A stretch of DNA of 64,000 bases from Burkholderiales bacterium (GCA_016191525.1 JACPOK010000031.1:1-64000); one strand, 5' to 3'; counted from the stretch's first letter, positions 47,893-56,673 are shown. Numbers and translations: made by a program. The notes: a model not told the origin generated them from the letters alone.

Positions 47893-48785
47893 GCCTGTTG
47901 TCCTTGCAGTGTGCGGGCGATGGCCCACAGGCCGCGCCAGGTGGCTTCGGAGCCCACGCGGCGCGAGGTGATGCCGCGCTCGGCCAGCGCCAGTTCGTAG
48001 CGCAGCGTCAATGCGCTGGAGCCGATGATCACCACCTGCCGGCCGGCATCCAGCTGCTGCGAGCGCAGTTCCTCGCCGATCGCCAGGCCCGACAGGTAGC
48101 TGGGCAGCGCGGCTTCGGGCATGCGGCCAAAGAGGGCCAGCGTGCGCGCGCTGAAGGCCGCGTGCAGCAGGTTGGCGCTGCGGCGGGCATGGTCCAGGCC
48201 CTGGCGGAAGGCACCTTCGTGCAGCTCGCCGTCGTCCTGCGGCATGGTGCGGCCCAGGATGGAGTGCTGGCGCAGCAGGGCGTAGAACTCGCCCGTCATG
48301 AAGGTGGAAAAGCGTTCGATGCGCCCGCCCGCGGCGCGCACCCACTTGCTGTGCGTGCCGGGCAGCACGAACAGGCCGCCCTCCAGCCCCAGCAGGTCCA
48401 TCGCGCCGAACACCTGCGTTTCCTCGCCGCGCATGACGTCGGGCACGCCGTGGTCTTCGCAGCTCATGCCGGGCACGATGGCGATGCGATCCAGTTCCAC
48501 CCAGGCCAGTTGCGAGGCGATTTCCGCGAAGCCCGCGGGACAGGGGCAGTAGGGCGCTTCCAGCCAGCCCTGGCGGCTGCCGACCATCCCGCACAAGAGG
48601 TAAAAAGTGCCTGCGGAGCGCATCCACTGTGCGTTGGCAGCTATCAAAAGAGGAGCAAATCCGCCGGGCTCGACGGTCAGGATGCCGCGCGCGGAGGCGT
48701 ATTCCTCGAGCACTTTGCCGTCTTCGCCCAGCAGCGCGGCGCGCAGCGACGAGGTACCCCAGTCCACCGCGACCAGCGGCCTCAC
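47889..48785 (-). CDS. dgoK: 2-Dehydro-3-deoxygalactonokinase
   Basis: 298 residues. Phosphorylates 2-keto-3-deoxygalactonate for DgoA. It has the ASKHA-type N-terminal phosphate loop LVAVDWGTSSLRAALLG, the substrate region GMVGSRQGWLEAPYCPCPA, VPGMSCEDHGVPDVMRGEETQVFGA, and LPGTHSKWVRAAGGRIERFSTFMTGE. It overlaps kdgK by four bases upstream and dgoA by four downstream. DNA for LLIAANAQWMRSAGTFYLL is a copy of the dispersed repeat seen elsewhere in the window, yet the frame is open. Confidence 0.93.
   Translation of the reverse strand: MRPLVAVDWGTSSLRAALLGEDGKVLEEYASARGILTVEPGGFAPLLIAANAQWMRSAGTFYLLCGMVGSRQGWLEAPYCPCPAGFAEIASQLAWVELDRIAIVPGMSCEDHGVPDVMRGEETQVFGAMDLLGLEGGLFVLPGTHSKWVRAAGGRIERFSTFMTGEFYALLRQHSILGRTMPQDDGELHEGAFRQGLDHARRSANLLHAAFSARTLALFGRMPEAALPSYLSGLAIGEELRSQQLDAGRQVVIIGSSALTLRYELALAERGITSRRVGSEATWRGLWAIARTLQGQQA
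48597..48664. repeat. Dispersed ~60 bp repeat, copy C (inside dgoK coding sequence)
   Basis: Plus-strand GAGGTAAAAAGTGCCTGCGG... TGCGTTGGCAGCTATC...GAGCAAAT aligns with copy A (26454-26517), GAGGAAAAACGGCTGC... TGCGTAGGCAGCTATT...AGCAAA. It lies entirely within the dgoK reading frame. Confidence 0.55.
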
Positions 48786-49711
48786 AGCAAGGCCCTGACT
48801 TGATCCGGGCGTGGCAGCGGCGCCACCGCGCCGAAGCCCTGCACCGCGAGCGCGGCCGCCGCATTGGCATAGCGCCCGGCGTCGAACACCGAATCTCCCA
48901 AGGCCATGCGCGCCAGCAGGTTGCCGCAGAAGCAGTCACCTGCGCCGGTGGCATCGACCAGCTGAACCCGGTGCGGTGCGATGCGCCGGCGTGTGCCGCC
49001 GTCGCTGGCCAGCGCGCCTTCGCCGCCCAGCTTGAGCACCACGGTCTTCGCGCCGCCGCGGTGCCCCCAGTCCACCACCGCATCGGGATCAGACAGGCCG
49101 GTGAGTGTGGTGATGTCTTCCAGGCTGGGCAGGAAGATGTCGCACAGGGCGATGGCCGCGGCTGTTGCTTCGCGCGCGCTTTCCAGCGTCCAGAGCTTGA
49201 GCCGCAGGTTGGAGTCGAACGACACCAGGGTGCCGGCCTCGCGCGCCAGATGCATGGCCGCCAATGCGGTTTCACATGCAGAAGGCGAGATCGCCAGTGA
49301 AATGCCCGAGACGTGCAGGATGCGCGCGGCGCGGATGGCTTGCGCCGTGCCGCTTTCTTCCAGCCACTGCGGCGTCATGCGGGCGGCCGCGGAGCCGGCG
49401 CGCATGTAGCTGAACTCATGGCCCTGCGGGCCGTGGGTGACGAAATAGATGCCGGTGGGCGCCTGCGCATCGCGCTGCACGGTTTGTGCATGGACGCCTT
49501 CGTGCTCCCACAGGCCCAGCAGTTCGCGGCCGAACCTGTCGTTGCCCACCCGCGTTAGGTAGGCGGCGCGGGCGCCCGCGCGGGAAGCGGCGATCACCGC
49601 GTTGCTGGTGTCGCCGCCAAAGCCCTGCAGGTAGCGCGGCTGGCCCGCTTCAGTCTGGTTGAATTCCAGCATGCCCTCGCCGAGGGCAGCCACATCGAAT
49701 GTCTTGTCCAT
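48782..49711 (-). CDS. kdgK: 2-Keto-3-deoxygluconate kinase (PfkB family)
   Basis: 309-residue PfkB/ribokinase-type sugar kinase, phosphorylating 2-keto-3-deoxygluconate or its epimer. Substrate-binding GFGGDTSNAVIAASRAGA near the N-terminus, the FDSNLRLKLW segment, and the C-terminal PfkB signature VDATGAGDCFCGNLLAR with the catalytic aspartate. Start ATG 49711 directly follows the dehydratase stop. Having both KDG and KDGal kinases in one operon suggests use of more than one sugar-acid epimer. Confidence 0.93.
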   Translation of the reverse strand: MDKTFDVAALGEGMLEFNQTEAGQPRYLQGFGGDTSNAVIAASRAGARAAYLTRVGNDRFGRELLGLWEHEGVHAQTVQRDAQAPTGIYFVTHGPQGHEFSYMRAGSAAARMTPQWLEESGTAQAIRAARILHVSGISLAISPSACETALAAMHLAREAGTLVSFDSNLRLKLWTLESAREATAAAIALCDIFLPSLEDITTLTGLSDPDAVVDWGHRGGAKTVVLKLGGEGALASDGGTRRRIAPHRVQLVDATGAGDCFCGNLLARMALGDSVFDAGRYANAAAALAVQGFGAVAPLPRPDQVRALL

Positions 49712-51445
49712 TCAATGATTGTCGCGCGGCACGAAGGAGCCGCGTTTGCCCACCAGGAAGTCCAGGTCCACGCCTTCGTCGGCCTGCAGCACGTGGTCGA
49801 CGTACAGTTTCCAGTAGCCGGATTTCAGCGGCGGTTCGGGCGGCTGCCAGGTCGAGAGGCGGCGCGCGAGTTCTTCGTCGCTGATGTCCAGGTGCAGGCG
49901 GCGCTTGGGCACGTCCAGCTCAATCATGTCGCCGTTCTGCACCACGGCCAGCGGCCCGCCCGCGGCGGCTTCAGGCGCCGTGTGCAGCACGACGGTGCCG
50001 TAAGCCGTGCCGCTCATGCGCGCGTCGCTGATGCGGACCATGTCGGTGATGCCCTTGCGCAGCACCTTGGGCGGCAGCGGCATGTTGCCCACCTCGGCCA
50101 TGCCGGGGTAGCCCTTGGGGCCGCAGTTCTTGAGCACCAGCACGCAGTTCTCGTCCACGTCCAGGTTCTCGTCGTCGATGCGCTTGTGGAAGTCCTCGAT
50201 ATTCTCGAACACCACGGCGCGCCCCTTGTGCACCATCAGCTGCGGCGTGGCGGCGCTGGGCTTGATCACCGCGCCGCGCGGCGCCAGGTTGCCGCGCAGC
50301 ACGGCGATGCCGGCGTTGGGCTTGAACGGCTCGGCGAAAGTCTTGATGACGCGCGGGTCGTAGTTCTGCGCGCCCTCGAAGTTCTCGGCCACCGTCTTGC
50401 CGCTGGCGGTGACGATACCGGTGTGCAGCAGGTGGGCGATTTCCTTCATCACCACCGGCAGGCCGCCGGCGTAGCAGAAGTCTTCCATCAGGTGCTGGCC
50501 CGAGGGCTGCAGGTTCAACAGGCACGGCAGTTCGCTGGCCAGCTTGTCGAAGTCTTCGATGGTCAGCTCCACGCCGATGCGCCGGGCGATGGCGACCAGG
50601 TGGATCACCGCGTTGGTGGAGCCGCCGATGGCGGCCAGCACGCGGATGGCGTTCTCGAAGGCTTCGCGCGTGAGGATGGTGGACAGCTTCTGGTCCGTGT
50701 GCACCATCTCCACGATGCGGCGCCCCGCATTGCGCGCCAGCACGTTGCGCCGGCCATCGACCGCCGGGTAGGCCGCGTTGCCGGGCAGGCCAAGGCCCAG
50801 CGCCTCCACCATGCTGGCCATCGTGGACGCGGTGCCCATGGTCATGCAGTGGCCATGGCTGCGGTGCATGCAGCTTTCGGCCTCGAAGAAATCGGCCAGC
50901 TTGAGCGTGCCGGCGCGCACCTGCTCGCTCATGCTCCATACGCCGGTGCCCGAGCCGAGTTCCTGGCCGCGCCACTTGCCGTTGAGCATGGGCCCGCCGG
51001 AAACACCGATGGTGGGCAGGTCCACGCTGGAAGCGCCCATCACCAGCGAGGGCGTGGTCTTGTCGCAGCCCATCAGCAGCACCACGCCGTCGATGGGATT
51101 GCCCCGGATGCTCTCTTCCACGTCCATCGACGCCAGGTTGCGGTACAGCATGGCGGTGGGCCGCAGCATGGTCTCGCCCAGCGACATGACGGGGAATTCC
51201 AGCGGGAAGCCGCCGGCTTCGTACACGCCGATCTTGACCTGCTCGGCCAGCGTGCGGAAGTGGCTGTTGCAGGGCGTGAGCTCGCTGAAGGTGTTGCAGA
51301 TGCCGATCACGGGGCGGCCGTCGAACTGGTCGTGCGGCACGCCCTTGCCCTTGACCCAGCTGCGGTAGGCGAAGCCGTCGCGGTCCTGGCGGCCGAACCA
51401 CTGCTGGCTGCGGAGTTCTTCGGGTTTCTTGCGGGGAGGGGCCAT
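49712..51445 (-). CDS. IlvD/EDD-family sugar-acid dehydratase (L-arabonate/D-xylonate/galactonate type)
   Basis: 577 residues, iron-sulfur dehydratase that turns an aldonic acid into a 2-keto-3-deoxy acid. Cluster cysteines are visible in IGICNTFSELTPCN, LLMGCDKTTPS and HRSHGHCMTMGTAST; TRIAD motifs GGSTNAVIHLVAIA and ISDARMSGTAYGTVVLH are intact. Length and N-terminus (QQWFGRQDRDGFAYRSW) match the L-arabonate/D-fuconate-type subgroup, not IlvD (amino acids) or Edd. First gene of the kdgK-dgoK-dgoA-SDR operon. It probably replaces the enolase-type DgoD. Confidence 0.92.
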   Translation of the reverse strand: MAPPRKKPEELRSQQWFGRQDRDGFAYRSWVKGKGVPHDQFDGRPVIGICNTFSELTPCNSHFRTLAEQVKIGVYEAGGFPLEFPVMSLGETMLRPTAMLYRNLASMDVEESIRGNPIDGVVLLMGCDKTTPSLVMGASSVDLPTIGVSGGPMLNGKWRGQELGSGTGVWSMSEQVRAGTLKLADFFEAESCMHRSHGHCMTMGTASTMASMVEALGLGLPGNAAYPAVDGRRNVLARNAGRRIVEMVHTDQKLSTILTREAFENAIRVLAAIGGSTNAVIHLVAIARRIGVELTIEDFDKLASELPCLLNLQPSGQHLMEDFCYAGGLPVVMKEIAHLLHTGIVTASGKTVAENFEGAQNYDPRVIKTFAEPFKPNAGIAVLRGNLAPRGAVIKPSAATPQLMVHKGRAVVFENIEDFHKRIDDENLDVDENCVLVLKNCGPKGYPGMAEVGNMPLPPKVLRKGITDMVRISDARMSGTAYGTVVLHTAPEAAAGGPLAVVQNGDMIELDVPKRRLHLDISDEELARRLSTWQPPEPPLKSGYWKLYVDHVLQADEGVDLDFLVGKRGSFVPRDNH

Positions 51446-51479
51446 CGTTCTGTCTCCTGGGTATTGCTGATTTCAGGCA

Positions 51480-51500
51480 ATAATATTATCGTAATATGTT
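51480..51500. promoter_or_regulatory. AT-rich palindrome in dehydratase/Bug divergent region
   Basis: CAATAATATTATCGTAATATG contains the inverted repeat ATATTA-TCG-TAATAT, the only very AT-rich tract in the surrounding kilobases, between the divergent dehydratase and Bug-receptor genes. It is a candidate operator, possibly for the GntR-type regulator at 57769, and resembles a second AT-rich palindrome before the ABC importer. Confidence 0.45.
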
Positions 51501-51549
51501 TGGCGCAGCCGGGAAATCCCGGCACTTTTTTTCTTCCGGAGACAACACC

Positions 51550-52527
51550 ATGACCCGCATTCCTTCCGTGATCCGCCGCCGCTCGCTGGTGGCGCTCGCG
51601 TCCTCCCTGCTGCTTCCGGCGCTGGCCCGCGCGCAGGCCGGCGGCTATCCCACGCGGCCCATCGAGATCGTGGTGCCGGCCTCTGCCGGCGGCGGTACCG
51701 ACACGCTGGCCCGCGCCTTCGCCGAGGCCATGAAGAAGCACCTGCCGCAGCCCATGACGGTGAACAACAAGCCGGGCGCCAGCGGCGCCATCGGCATGGC
51801 CGACGTGCTCAATTCCAAGGCCGATGGCTACAAGGTCGGCATGGTGATCGTGGAACTCACCACCGTGCCGCACCTGGGCTTGGCCAAGTTCACGTACGAA
51901 GATTTCCAGCCCATCGCGCGGCTGAACTTCGACCCGGCCGCGATCACCGTGCGCACGGAGTCGCCGTGGAACACCGTGGAGGAATTCCTGGCCGCCGCGA
52001 AGCAGAAGCCGGGCGAGATGAAGATGGGCAATTCGGGCAACGGCTCCATCTGGCACCTGGCCGCGGCCGCGGTGGAAGACAAGACCGGCGTGAAGTTCAC
52101 CCACGTTCCCTTCCAGGGCGCGGCGCCCGGCGTGATCGCCCTGCTGGGCGGCCACATCGATGCGGTGGCAGTGAGCCCGGCGGAAGTGTCCGCGCACGTG
52201 GCCGCAGGCAAGCTCAAGATGCTCGCCACCATGTCGGAGCAGCGGCTCAAGGGCTTCGACAAGGTGCCCACGCTCCGCGAGCGAAACGTCGATGTCGCCA
52301 TCGGCGCCTGGCGCGGGCTGGCCGTGGCCAAGGGCACGCCGCCTGACGTGGTGGCGGTGCTGCGGGCGGCGACGAAGAAGGCGGCGGACGAGCCCTCATT
52401 CCGCGAATCGCTGGAAAAGCTCAACCTCGGCTTCGCCTATGCCGACGCGGATGCGTTCCGCGCCGTGATGCAGCGCGACCATGAATACTTCAAGCAGCTG
52501 ATCGCCAAGCTGAACATCAAGGCCTGA
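51550..52527 (+). CDS. Bug-family (TctC-like) periplasmic receptor 3
   Basis: 325 residues from ATG 51550 after a CCGGAG ribosome site; the earlier ORF-track start lies in the promoter. Signal peptide MTRIPSVIRRRSLVALASSLLLPALARAQ, then YPTRPIEIVVPASAGGGTDTLARAF, NKPGASGAIGMADVL, SKADGYKVGMV, GNSGNGSIWHLAAAA and VPFQGAAPGVIALLGGHID. No TctAB permease genes. Its place at the head of the plus-strand arm of the sugar-acid locus suggests an organic- or sugar-acid ligand; not provable from sequence. Confidence 0.9.
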   Translation: MTRIPSVIRRRSLVALASSLLLPALARAQAGGYPTRPIEIVVPASAGGGTDTLARAFAEAMKKHLPQPMTVNNKPGASGAIGMADVLNSKADGYKVGMVIVELTTVPHLGLAKFTYEDFQPIARLNFDPAAITVRTESPWNTVEEFLAAAKQKPGEMKMGNSGNGSIWHLAAAAVEDKTGVKFTHVPFQGAAPGVIALLGGHIDAVAVSPAEVSAHVAAGKLKMLATMSEQRLKGFDKVPTLRERNVDVAIGAWRGLAVAKGTPPDVVAVLRAATKKAADEPSFRESLEKLNLGFAYADADAFRAVMQRDHEYFKQLIAKLNIKA

Positions 52528-52537
52528 GGAGCGCGCA

Positions 52538-53485
52538 TTGTCCAAGCCCGAAATACTGACCGCATCGCCCCTGTCGCCGCTGTACATGGCGCACCTGAAG
52601 GAGGCCTACGTCGTGCACGAGCGGCTGCACGACACCGACCCGGCGGCCTTCGCGCAGGCGGCGCCGCGCATCCGCGCCATCGCGGCCAGCGGCGAATCGA
52701 AAGTCCCGCGCGAGCTGATCGCCAGCTTGCCGGCGCTGGAGATGATCTCCGTCTTCGGCGTGGGCTATGACGGCGTCGACGTGGCCGCGGCGCAGGAGCG
52801 CAAGATCCCCGTCAGCCACACGCCCGACGTGCTCAATGACGAAGTGGCCGACCTCGCCATCGCGCTGATGCTGGCCGTGGCCCGCCGCATCCCGCAGGCG
52901 GACCAGTACGTGCGCGGTGGCCGCTGGCCGGGCGGGCCGATGCCGCTGGCCACGCGCGTGTCGGGCGCGCGGCTGGGCATCGTGGGGCTGGGCCGCATTG
53001 GCCAGGCCATCGCCAAGCGCGCGCAGGCATTCGGCATGGCCATCGCGTACACCTCGCGCACCGAGAAGGCGGCATCGGGGTTGCGCTACTTCCCCAATGC
53101 CGAGGCGCTGGCCGCCGAATCGGATTTCCTGGTGCTGATCACCCCCGGCGGCGCCGGCACGCGCAAGCTGGTGAATGCGCAGGTGCTGAAGGCGCTGGGG
53201 CCGCAGGGCTACCTGGTGAACGTGGCGCGCGGCTCGGTGGTGGACGAAGCCGCGCTGATCGAGGCGCTGCAGGGAGGCATGATTGCCGGCGCGGGGCTCG
53301 ACGTATTCGAGAACGAGCCCAACGTGCCCGAGGCGCTGCGCAACATGGACAACGTGGTTCTCACACCGCACATCGGCAGCGCCACGAAGCAGACGCGGCA
53401 GGCCATGGCCGACCTGGCGGCGGGCAACCTGGCGAACCATTTCGCCGGCAAGCCGCTGCTCAGCCCGGTGCCTGAATGCCGCTAG
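52538..53485 (+). CDS. D-2-hydroxyacid dehydrogenase (glyoxylate/hydroxypyruvate reductase-like)
   Basis: 315 residues. NAD(P)-binding GIVGLGRIGQAIAKRAQAFG, catalytic Arg in VNVARGSVVDE, Glu in GLDVFENEPNVPE, and His in LTPHIGSATKQTR. The TSRTEK segment after strand 2 suggests NADP preference. TTG start ten bases after the Bug stop, with GAGGAG as ribosome site. Probably reduces a 2-keto acid such as hydroxypyruvate, glyoxylate or 2-ketogluconate. Confidence 0.9.
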   Translation: MSKPEILTASPLSPLYMAHLKEAYVVHERLHDTDPAAFAQAAPRIRAIAASGESKVPRELIASLPALEMISVFGVGYDGVDVAAAQERKIPVSHTPDVLNDEVADLAIALMLAVARRIPQADQYVRGGRWPGGPMPLATRVSGARLGIVGLGRIGQAIAKRAQAFGMAIAYTSRTEKAASGLRYFPNAEALAAESDFLVLITPGGAGTRKLVNAQVLKALGPQGYLVNVARGSVVDEAALIEALQGGMIAGAGLDVFENEPNVPEALRNMDNVVLTPHIGSATKQTRQAMADLAAGNLANHFAGKPLLSPVPECR

Positions 53486-53496
53486 CGTGCCGCCAG

Positions 53497-53514
53497 CCCC
53501 GGGTTTTTCCGGGG
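53497..53514 (+). terminator. Possible terminator after the hydroxyacid dehydrogenase
   Basis: CCCCGG-GTTTTT-CCGGGG is a six-base perfect GC stem with a T-rich loop, 12 bp after the dehydrogenase stop and before the ABC importer genes. Confidence 0.4.
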
Positions 53515-53530
53515 TCGGTCCAAAGTGCTA

Positions 53531-53553
53531 ATCATCATATGATAACAATCGCT
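53531..53553. promoter_or_regulatory. AT-rich palindrome before the ABC importer
   Basis: AATCATCATATGATAACAAT contains the perfect palindrome ATCATATGAT, about 35 bp upstream of the solute-binding-protein ATG. On alignment with the 51480-51500 element (reverse strand) both share a CATA...GATAA core, so both may be bound by one regulator. Confidence 0.4.
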
Positions 53554-53579
53554 TACCCAACCGCAGGAGACAACGCCAA

Positions 53580-54956
53580 ATGAACATCAAGACAATCCTT
53601 TCCAGCGCGATGGTCGCCGCCGGCCTGCTCGCGGGCGGCCAGGCCGTGGCCCAGGAAAAGCTCACCGTCTGGTGGGTCAAGGGCTTCTACAAGGCAGAGG
53701 ACGACGCGCTCTTTGAAGCCATCCGCAAGTACGAAGCATCGCACAAGGGCGTGAAGATCGAGCTGTCGCAGTACCCGGTGCAGGACATGATTCCCAAGAC
53801 CGTGGCCGCGCTCGATTCCGGCAACCCGCCCGATGTTGCCTATGCCGACGTCTATGACTTCCAGGTCACCGGCAAGTGGGCCTACGACGGCAAGCTGGAG
53901 GACATCAGCAGCGTGATCAATCCGATCCGCGCGCGCTTCGCCCCCAACACGGTGGAAACCACGTTCCTGTACAACGACGCGAACAAGACGCGCGCGTACT
54001 ACGCCTTCCCGATCAAGCAGCAGACGATGCACATCGAATACTGGATCGACATGCTCAACGACGCCGGCTTCAAGGAGTCCGACATCCCCACCGACTGGAA
54101 GGGCTACTGGTCGTTCTGGTGCGACAAGGTGCAGCCGGCCCACCGCCAGAAGACAGGGCAGCGCAGCTTCGGCATCGGCCAGCCGCTGGGCGTTGATTCG
54201 AGCGATTCGTTCTATTCGTTCCTGACCTTCATGGACGCCTACAACGTGAAGCTGGTCAACGACAGCGGCAAGCTACTGGTCGACGACCCCGCCGTGCGCG
54301 CCGGCCTGATCGGCGCGCTGACCGACTACACCGCGCCTTACGCCAAGGGCTGCACGCCGCCGTCTTCCACCAGCTGGAAGGACCCGGACAACAACGTCGC
54401 CTTCCACAACAAGACCACGGTGCTGACCCACAACGCGACGATCTCCATTGCCGCCAAGTGGCTGGACGACGCCAACAACGCCGCCCTGAAGCCCGAGGAG
54501 CGCGAAGTCGCCAAGAAGAACTACACCGAGCGCATCCGCACGGCCGGTTTCCCCAACAAGCCCGATGGCGGCAAGATGATCTACCGCACGGCCGTCAAGA
54601 CCGGCGTGGTGTTCAGCCAGGCCAAGAACAAGGCGCGCGCCAAGGAATTTGTCGCCTTCCTGATGCAGGAGGAAAACCTCACGCCGTACGTCGAGGGTTC
54701 GCTGGGCCGCTGGTTCCCGGTGATGAAGACAGCGCAGCAACGCCCGTTCTGGCAGGCCGACGCGCACCGCAAGTCGGTGTACAACCAGTACGCCAACGGC
54801 ACGGTGAGCTTCGAATTCGCCAAGAACTACAAGTTCACCATCCTGAACAACGAGAACGTGTGGGCCAAGGCGGCCAACCGCGTGATCAACGAGAAGATAC
54901 CGGTGGACAAGGCGGTTGACGAAATGATCGCCCGCATCAAGACGGTGGCCAACTGA
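53580..54956 (+). CDS. Carbohydrate ABC transporter solute-binding protein
   Basis: 458 residues, extracellular solute-binding protein family 1. Signal peptide MNIKTILSSAMVAAGLLAGGQAVAQ, then LTVWWVKGFYKAEDDALFEAIRKYEASHKGVKIELSQYPVQDMIPKTVAALDSGNPPDVAYAD, typical of sugar and glycerol-phosphate receptors. CAGGAGACAAC precedes the ATG. It heads an importer of two permeases and an UgpC/MalK-type ATPase. Cargo is likely a sugar or sugar acid metabolised by the divergent dehydratase operon; inference from context. Confidence 0.92.
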   Translation: MNIKTILSSAMVAAGLLAGGQAVAQEKLTVWWVKGFYKAEDDALFEAIRKYEASHKGVKIELSQYPVQDMIPKTVAALDSGNPPDVAYADVYDFQVTGKWAYDGKLEDISSVINPIRARFAPNTVETTFLYNDANKTRAYYAFPIKQQTMHIEYWIDMLNDAGFKESDIPTDWKGYWSFWCDKVQPAHRQKTGQRSFGIGQPLGVDSSDSFYSFLTFMDAYNVKLVNDSGKLLVDDPAVRAGLIGALTDYTAPYAKGCTPPSSTSWKDPDNNVAFHNKTTVLTHNATISIAAKWLDDANNAALKPEEREVAKKNYTERIRTAGFPNKPDGGKMIYRTAVKTGVVFSQAKNKARAKEFVAFLMQEENLTPYVEGSLGRWFPVMKTAQQRPFWQADAHRKSVYNQYANGTVSFEFAKNYKFTILNNENVWAKAANRVINEKIPVDKAVDEMIARIKTVAN

Positions 54957-54988
54957 GCACTGCCGCTATCGATGCAGCCGGCGGGGCA

Positions 54989-55825
54989 GTGCGCCCCGCC
55001 CGCAAGGTCATGACGTCGTGGCAGCTGTGGGGGACGATATTTGTCGTCCCCTACCTGCTGATCTTTCTGGTCTTCGTGATCTACCCGGTGGGATACGGCC
55101 TGTGGCTGGCCCGCCACCCGGACAGCTACGAGCGGCTTTTCGCCGACCCCATCTTCTTCCGCACGGTGATCAACACCGTCATCTTCGTGGTGGTCTCGGT
55201 CAACCTGAAGATGATCCTCGCGCTGGGACTCTCCGGCTTTTTCCTGCACACGCGCTGGTGGGTGAAGGTGCTCTCGGTCATCTTCATCCTGCCCTGGGCC
55301 GTGCCCTCGATCCCCACCATCCTGTCGATGCGCTTCATGCTCAACCCGGAGTGGGGCGTGATCAATGCCCTGATCTTCCGCATGACCGGCATGGACGGGC
55401 CCAATTGGCTGAACGACCCCACGCTGGCGCTGTCGTTCTCGATGCTGGCCCACATCTGGAAGTCGCTGCCGTTCTGGACGCTGATCCTGCTGGCCGGCCG
55501 CATGGCCATTCCCGCCGAGCAGTACGAAGCCGCGTCGGTGGACGGCGCCTCGATGTGGCAGAAGTTCCGCTTCATCACCTGGCCGTCGATGCGGTCCCTG
55601 TACCTCACCTCCACCATCCTGTCGATGATCTGGACGCTGGGTGACTTCAACAGCGTGTACCTGCTGACGGGAGGCGGTCCCGCCGACCTCACACACGTGC
55701 TGGCGACGCTGGGCATCCGCTACCTGCGGCTGGACCAGGTCGACCTGTCGCTGGCTTCCATCGTGGTGGCGCTGCCTCTGGTCTTGCCGCTGGTGTACTT
55801 CATGATGAAGAGATTGTCCAAATGA
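54989..55825 (+). CDS. Carbohydrate ABC permease (MalF/UgpA-like)
   Basis: About 278 residues, six membrane helices, with the EAA loop EAASVDGASMWQKFRFITWPSM that docks on the ATPase. Start is uncertain: GTG 54989 is the ORF-track choice, ATG 55010 (MTSWQLWGT) begins at the first helix, and the frame stays open to a CTG at 54953 that overlaps the previous stop as CTGA and reads STAAIDAAGGAV. It overlaps the next permease by ATGA. Confidence 0.9.
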   Translation: MRPARKVMTSWQLWGTIFVVPYLLIFLVFVIYPVGYGLWLARHPDSYERLFADPIFFRTVINTVIFVVVSVNLKMILALGLSGFFLHTRWWVKVLSVIFILPWAVPSIPTILSMRFMLNPEWGVINALIFRMTGMDGPNWLNDPTLALSFSMLAHIWKSLPFWTLILLAGRMAIPAEQYEAASVDGASMWQKFRFITWPSMRSLYLTSTILSMIWTLGDFNSVYLLTGGGPADLTHVLATLGIRYLRLDQVDLSLASIVVALPLVLPLVYFMMKRLSK

Positions 55826-56673
55826 AGCGCATCACCTTGCGCATGGTGACCACCGAAGCCCGGCTGCTCTTGATCGGCATTCCGGTGTTCCTGTGGACCA
55901 TGATCCCGATCTACCACATGATCCTGTTCTCGATCTCGTCGAAAGACCAGGCGACTTCCGGGCGGCTGTGGCCCAAGGAGCCGACGCTGCGCAACTTCGA
56001 GTTTGTGTTCCAGCAGAAGCACTTCTACCTGGACCACTTCTGGGAACAGCTGGGCAACTCGCTGTTCATTGCCGTGGCGACCGGGGCCCTTACGCTGCTG
56101 GTATCCACCTGCGCGGCCTTCGCCATCAGCCGGCTGAAGGTGCGCGGCGGCCGCACGGTGATGAACATGGCGCTGTTCACCTATTTCATCCCGGCGGCTT
56201 TCCTGGCCGTGCCCATGTACAAGACCATGGGCAACTACGGCCTGCTGAACCACCAGATCTCGCTGATCCTGGCGATGGTCACCATCGCCTCGCCCTATTG
56301 CATCTGGGTGCTCAAGCAGGCCTCCGACAAGCTGCCCTGGGAGCTGGACGAGGCCGCGCGAATGGACGGCGCCACCGCGCTGCAGCTGTTCCGCCTGGTC
56401 TACCTGCCGCTGATGGTGCCTTCGCTGGTGGCGGTGGGCACCTACGCGCTGCTGCTGGCCTGGAACGAATATCTCTATGCCTTCCTGCTGCTTTCCAAGG
56501 ACACCCACGTCACGCTCTCGGTGGCGCTGGGCAACTTCCTGGCGGCCGACGATTCGCCGTGGGAGCTGCTGATGGCCACGGGCCTGATCTACGCGCTGCC
56601 GCCGGCGGCCATCTATTACGCCTTCAAGCGCTACATGGTGTCGGGCCTGACGGCCGGCGCCGTGAAAAGCTGA
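55822..56673 (+). CDS. Carbohydrate ABC permease (MalG/UgpE-like)
   Basis: 283 residues, six membrane helices. EAA loop ELDEAARMDGATALQLFRLVYLPLMVPSLVAVGTYALLLAWNEYLYA is classical for the MalG group. ATGA overlap with the preceding permease; 24 bp separate it from the ATPase gene. Forms the heterodimeric channel with its neighbour. Confidence 0.93.
   Translation: MKRITLRMVTTEARLLLIGIPVFLWTMIPIYHMILFSISSKDQATSGRLWPKEPTLRNFEFVFQQKHFYLDHFWEQLGNSLFIAVATGALTLLVSTCAAFAISRLKVRGGRTVMNMALFTYFIPAAFLAVPMYKTMGNYGLLNHQISLILAMVTIASPYCIWVLKQASDKLPWELDEAARMDGATALQLFRLVYLPLMVPSLVAVGTYALLLAWNEYLYAFLLLSKDTHVTLSVALGNFLAADDSPWELLMATGLIYALPPAAIYYAFKRYMVSGLTAGAVKS

Noticed and set aside
47254-49275. 673-codon minus-strand ORF
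   Set aside because: Only the last 212 codons are real (dgoA). The upstream part is an out-of-frame reading of kdgK and dgoK.
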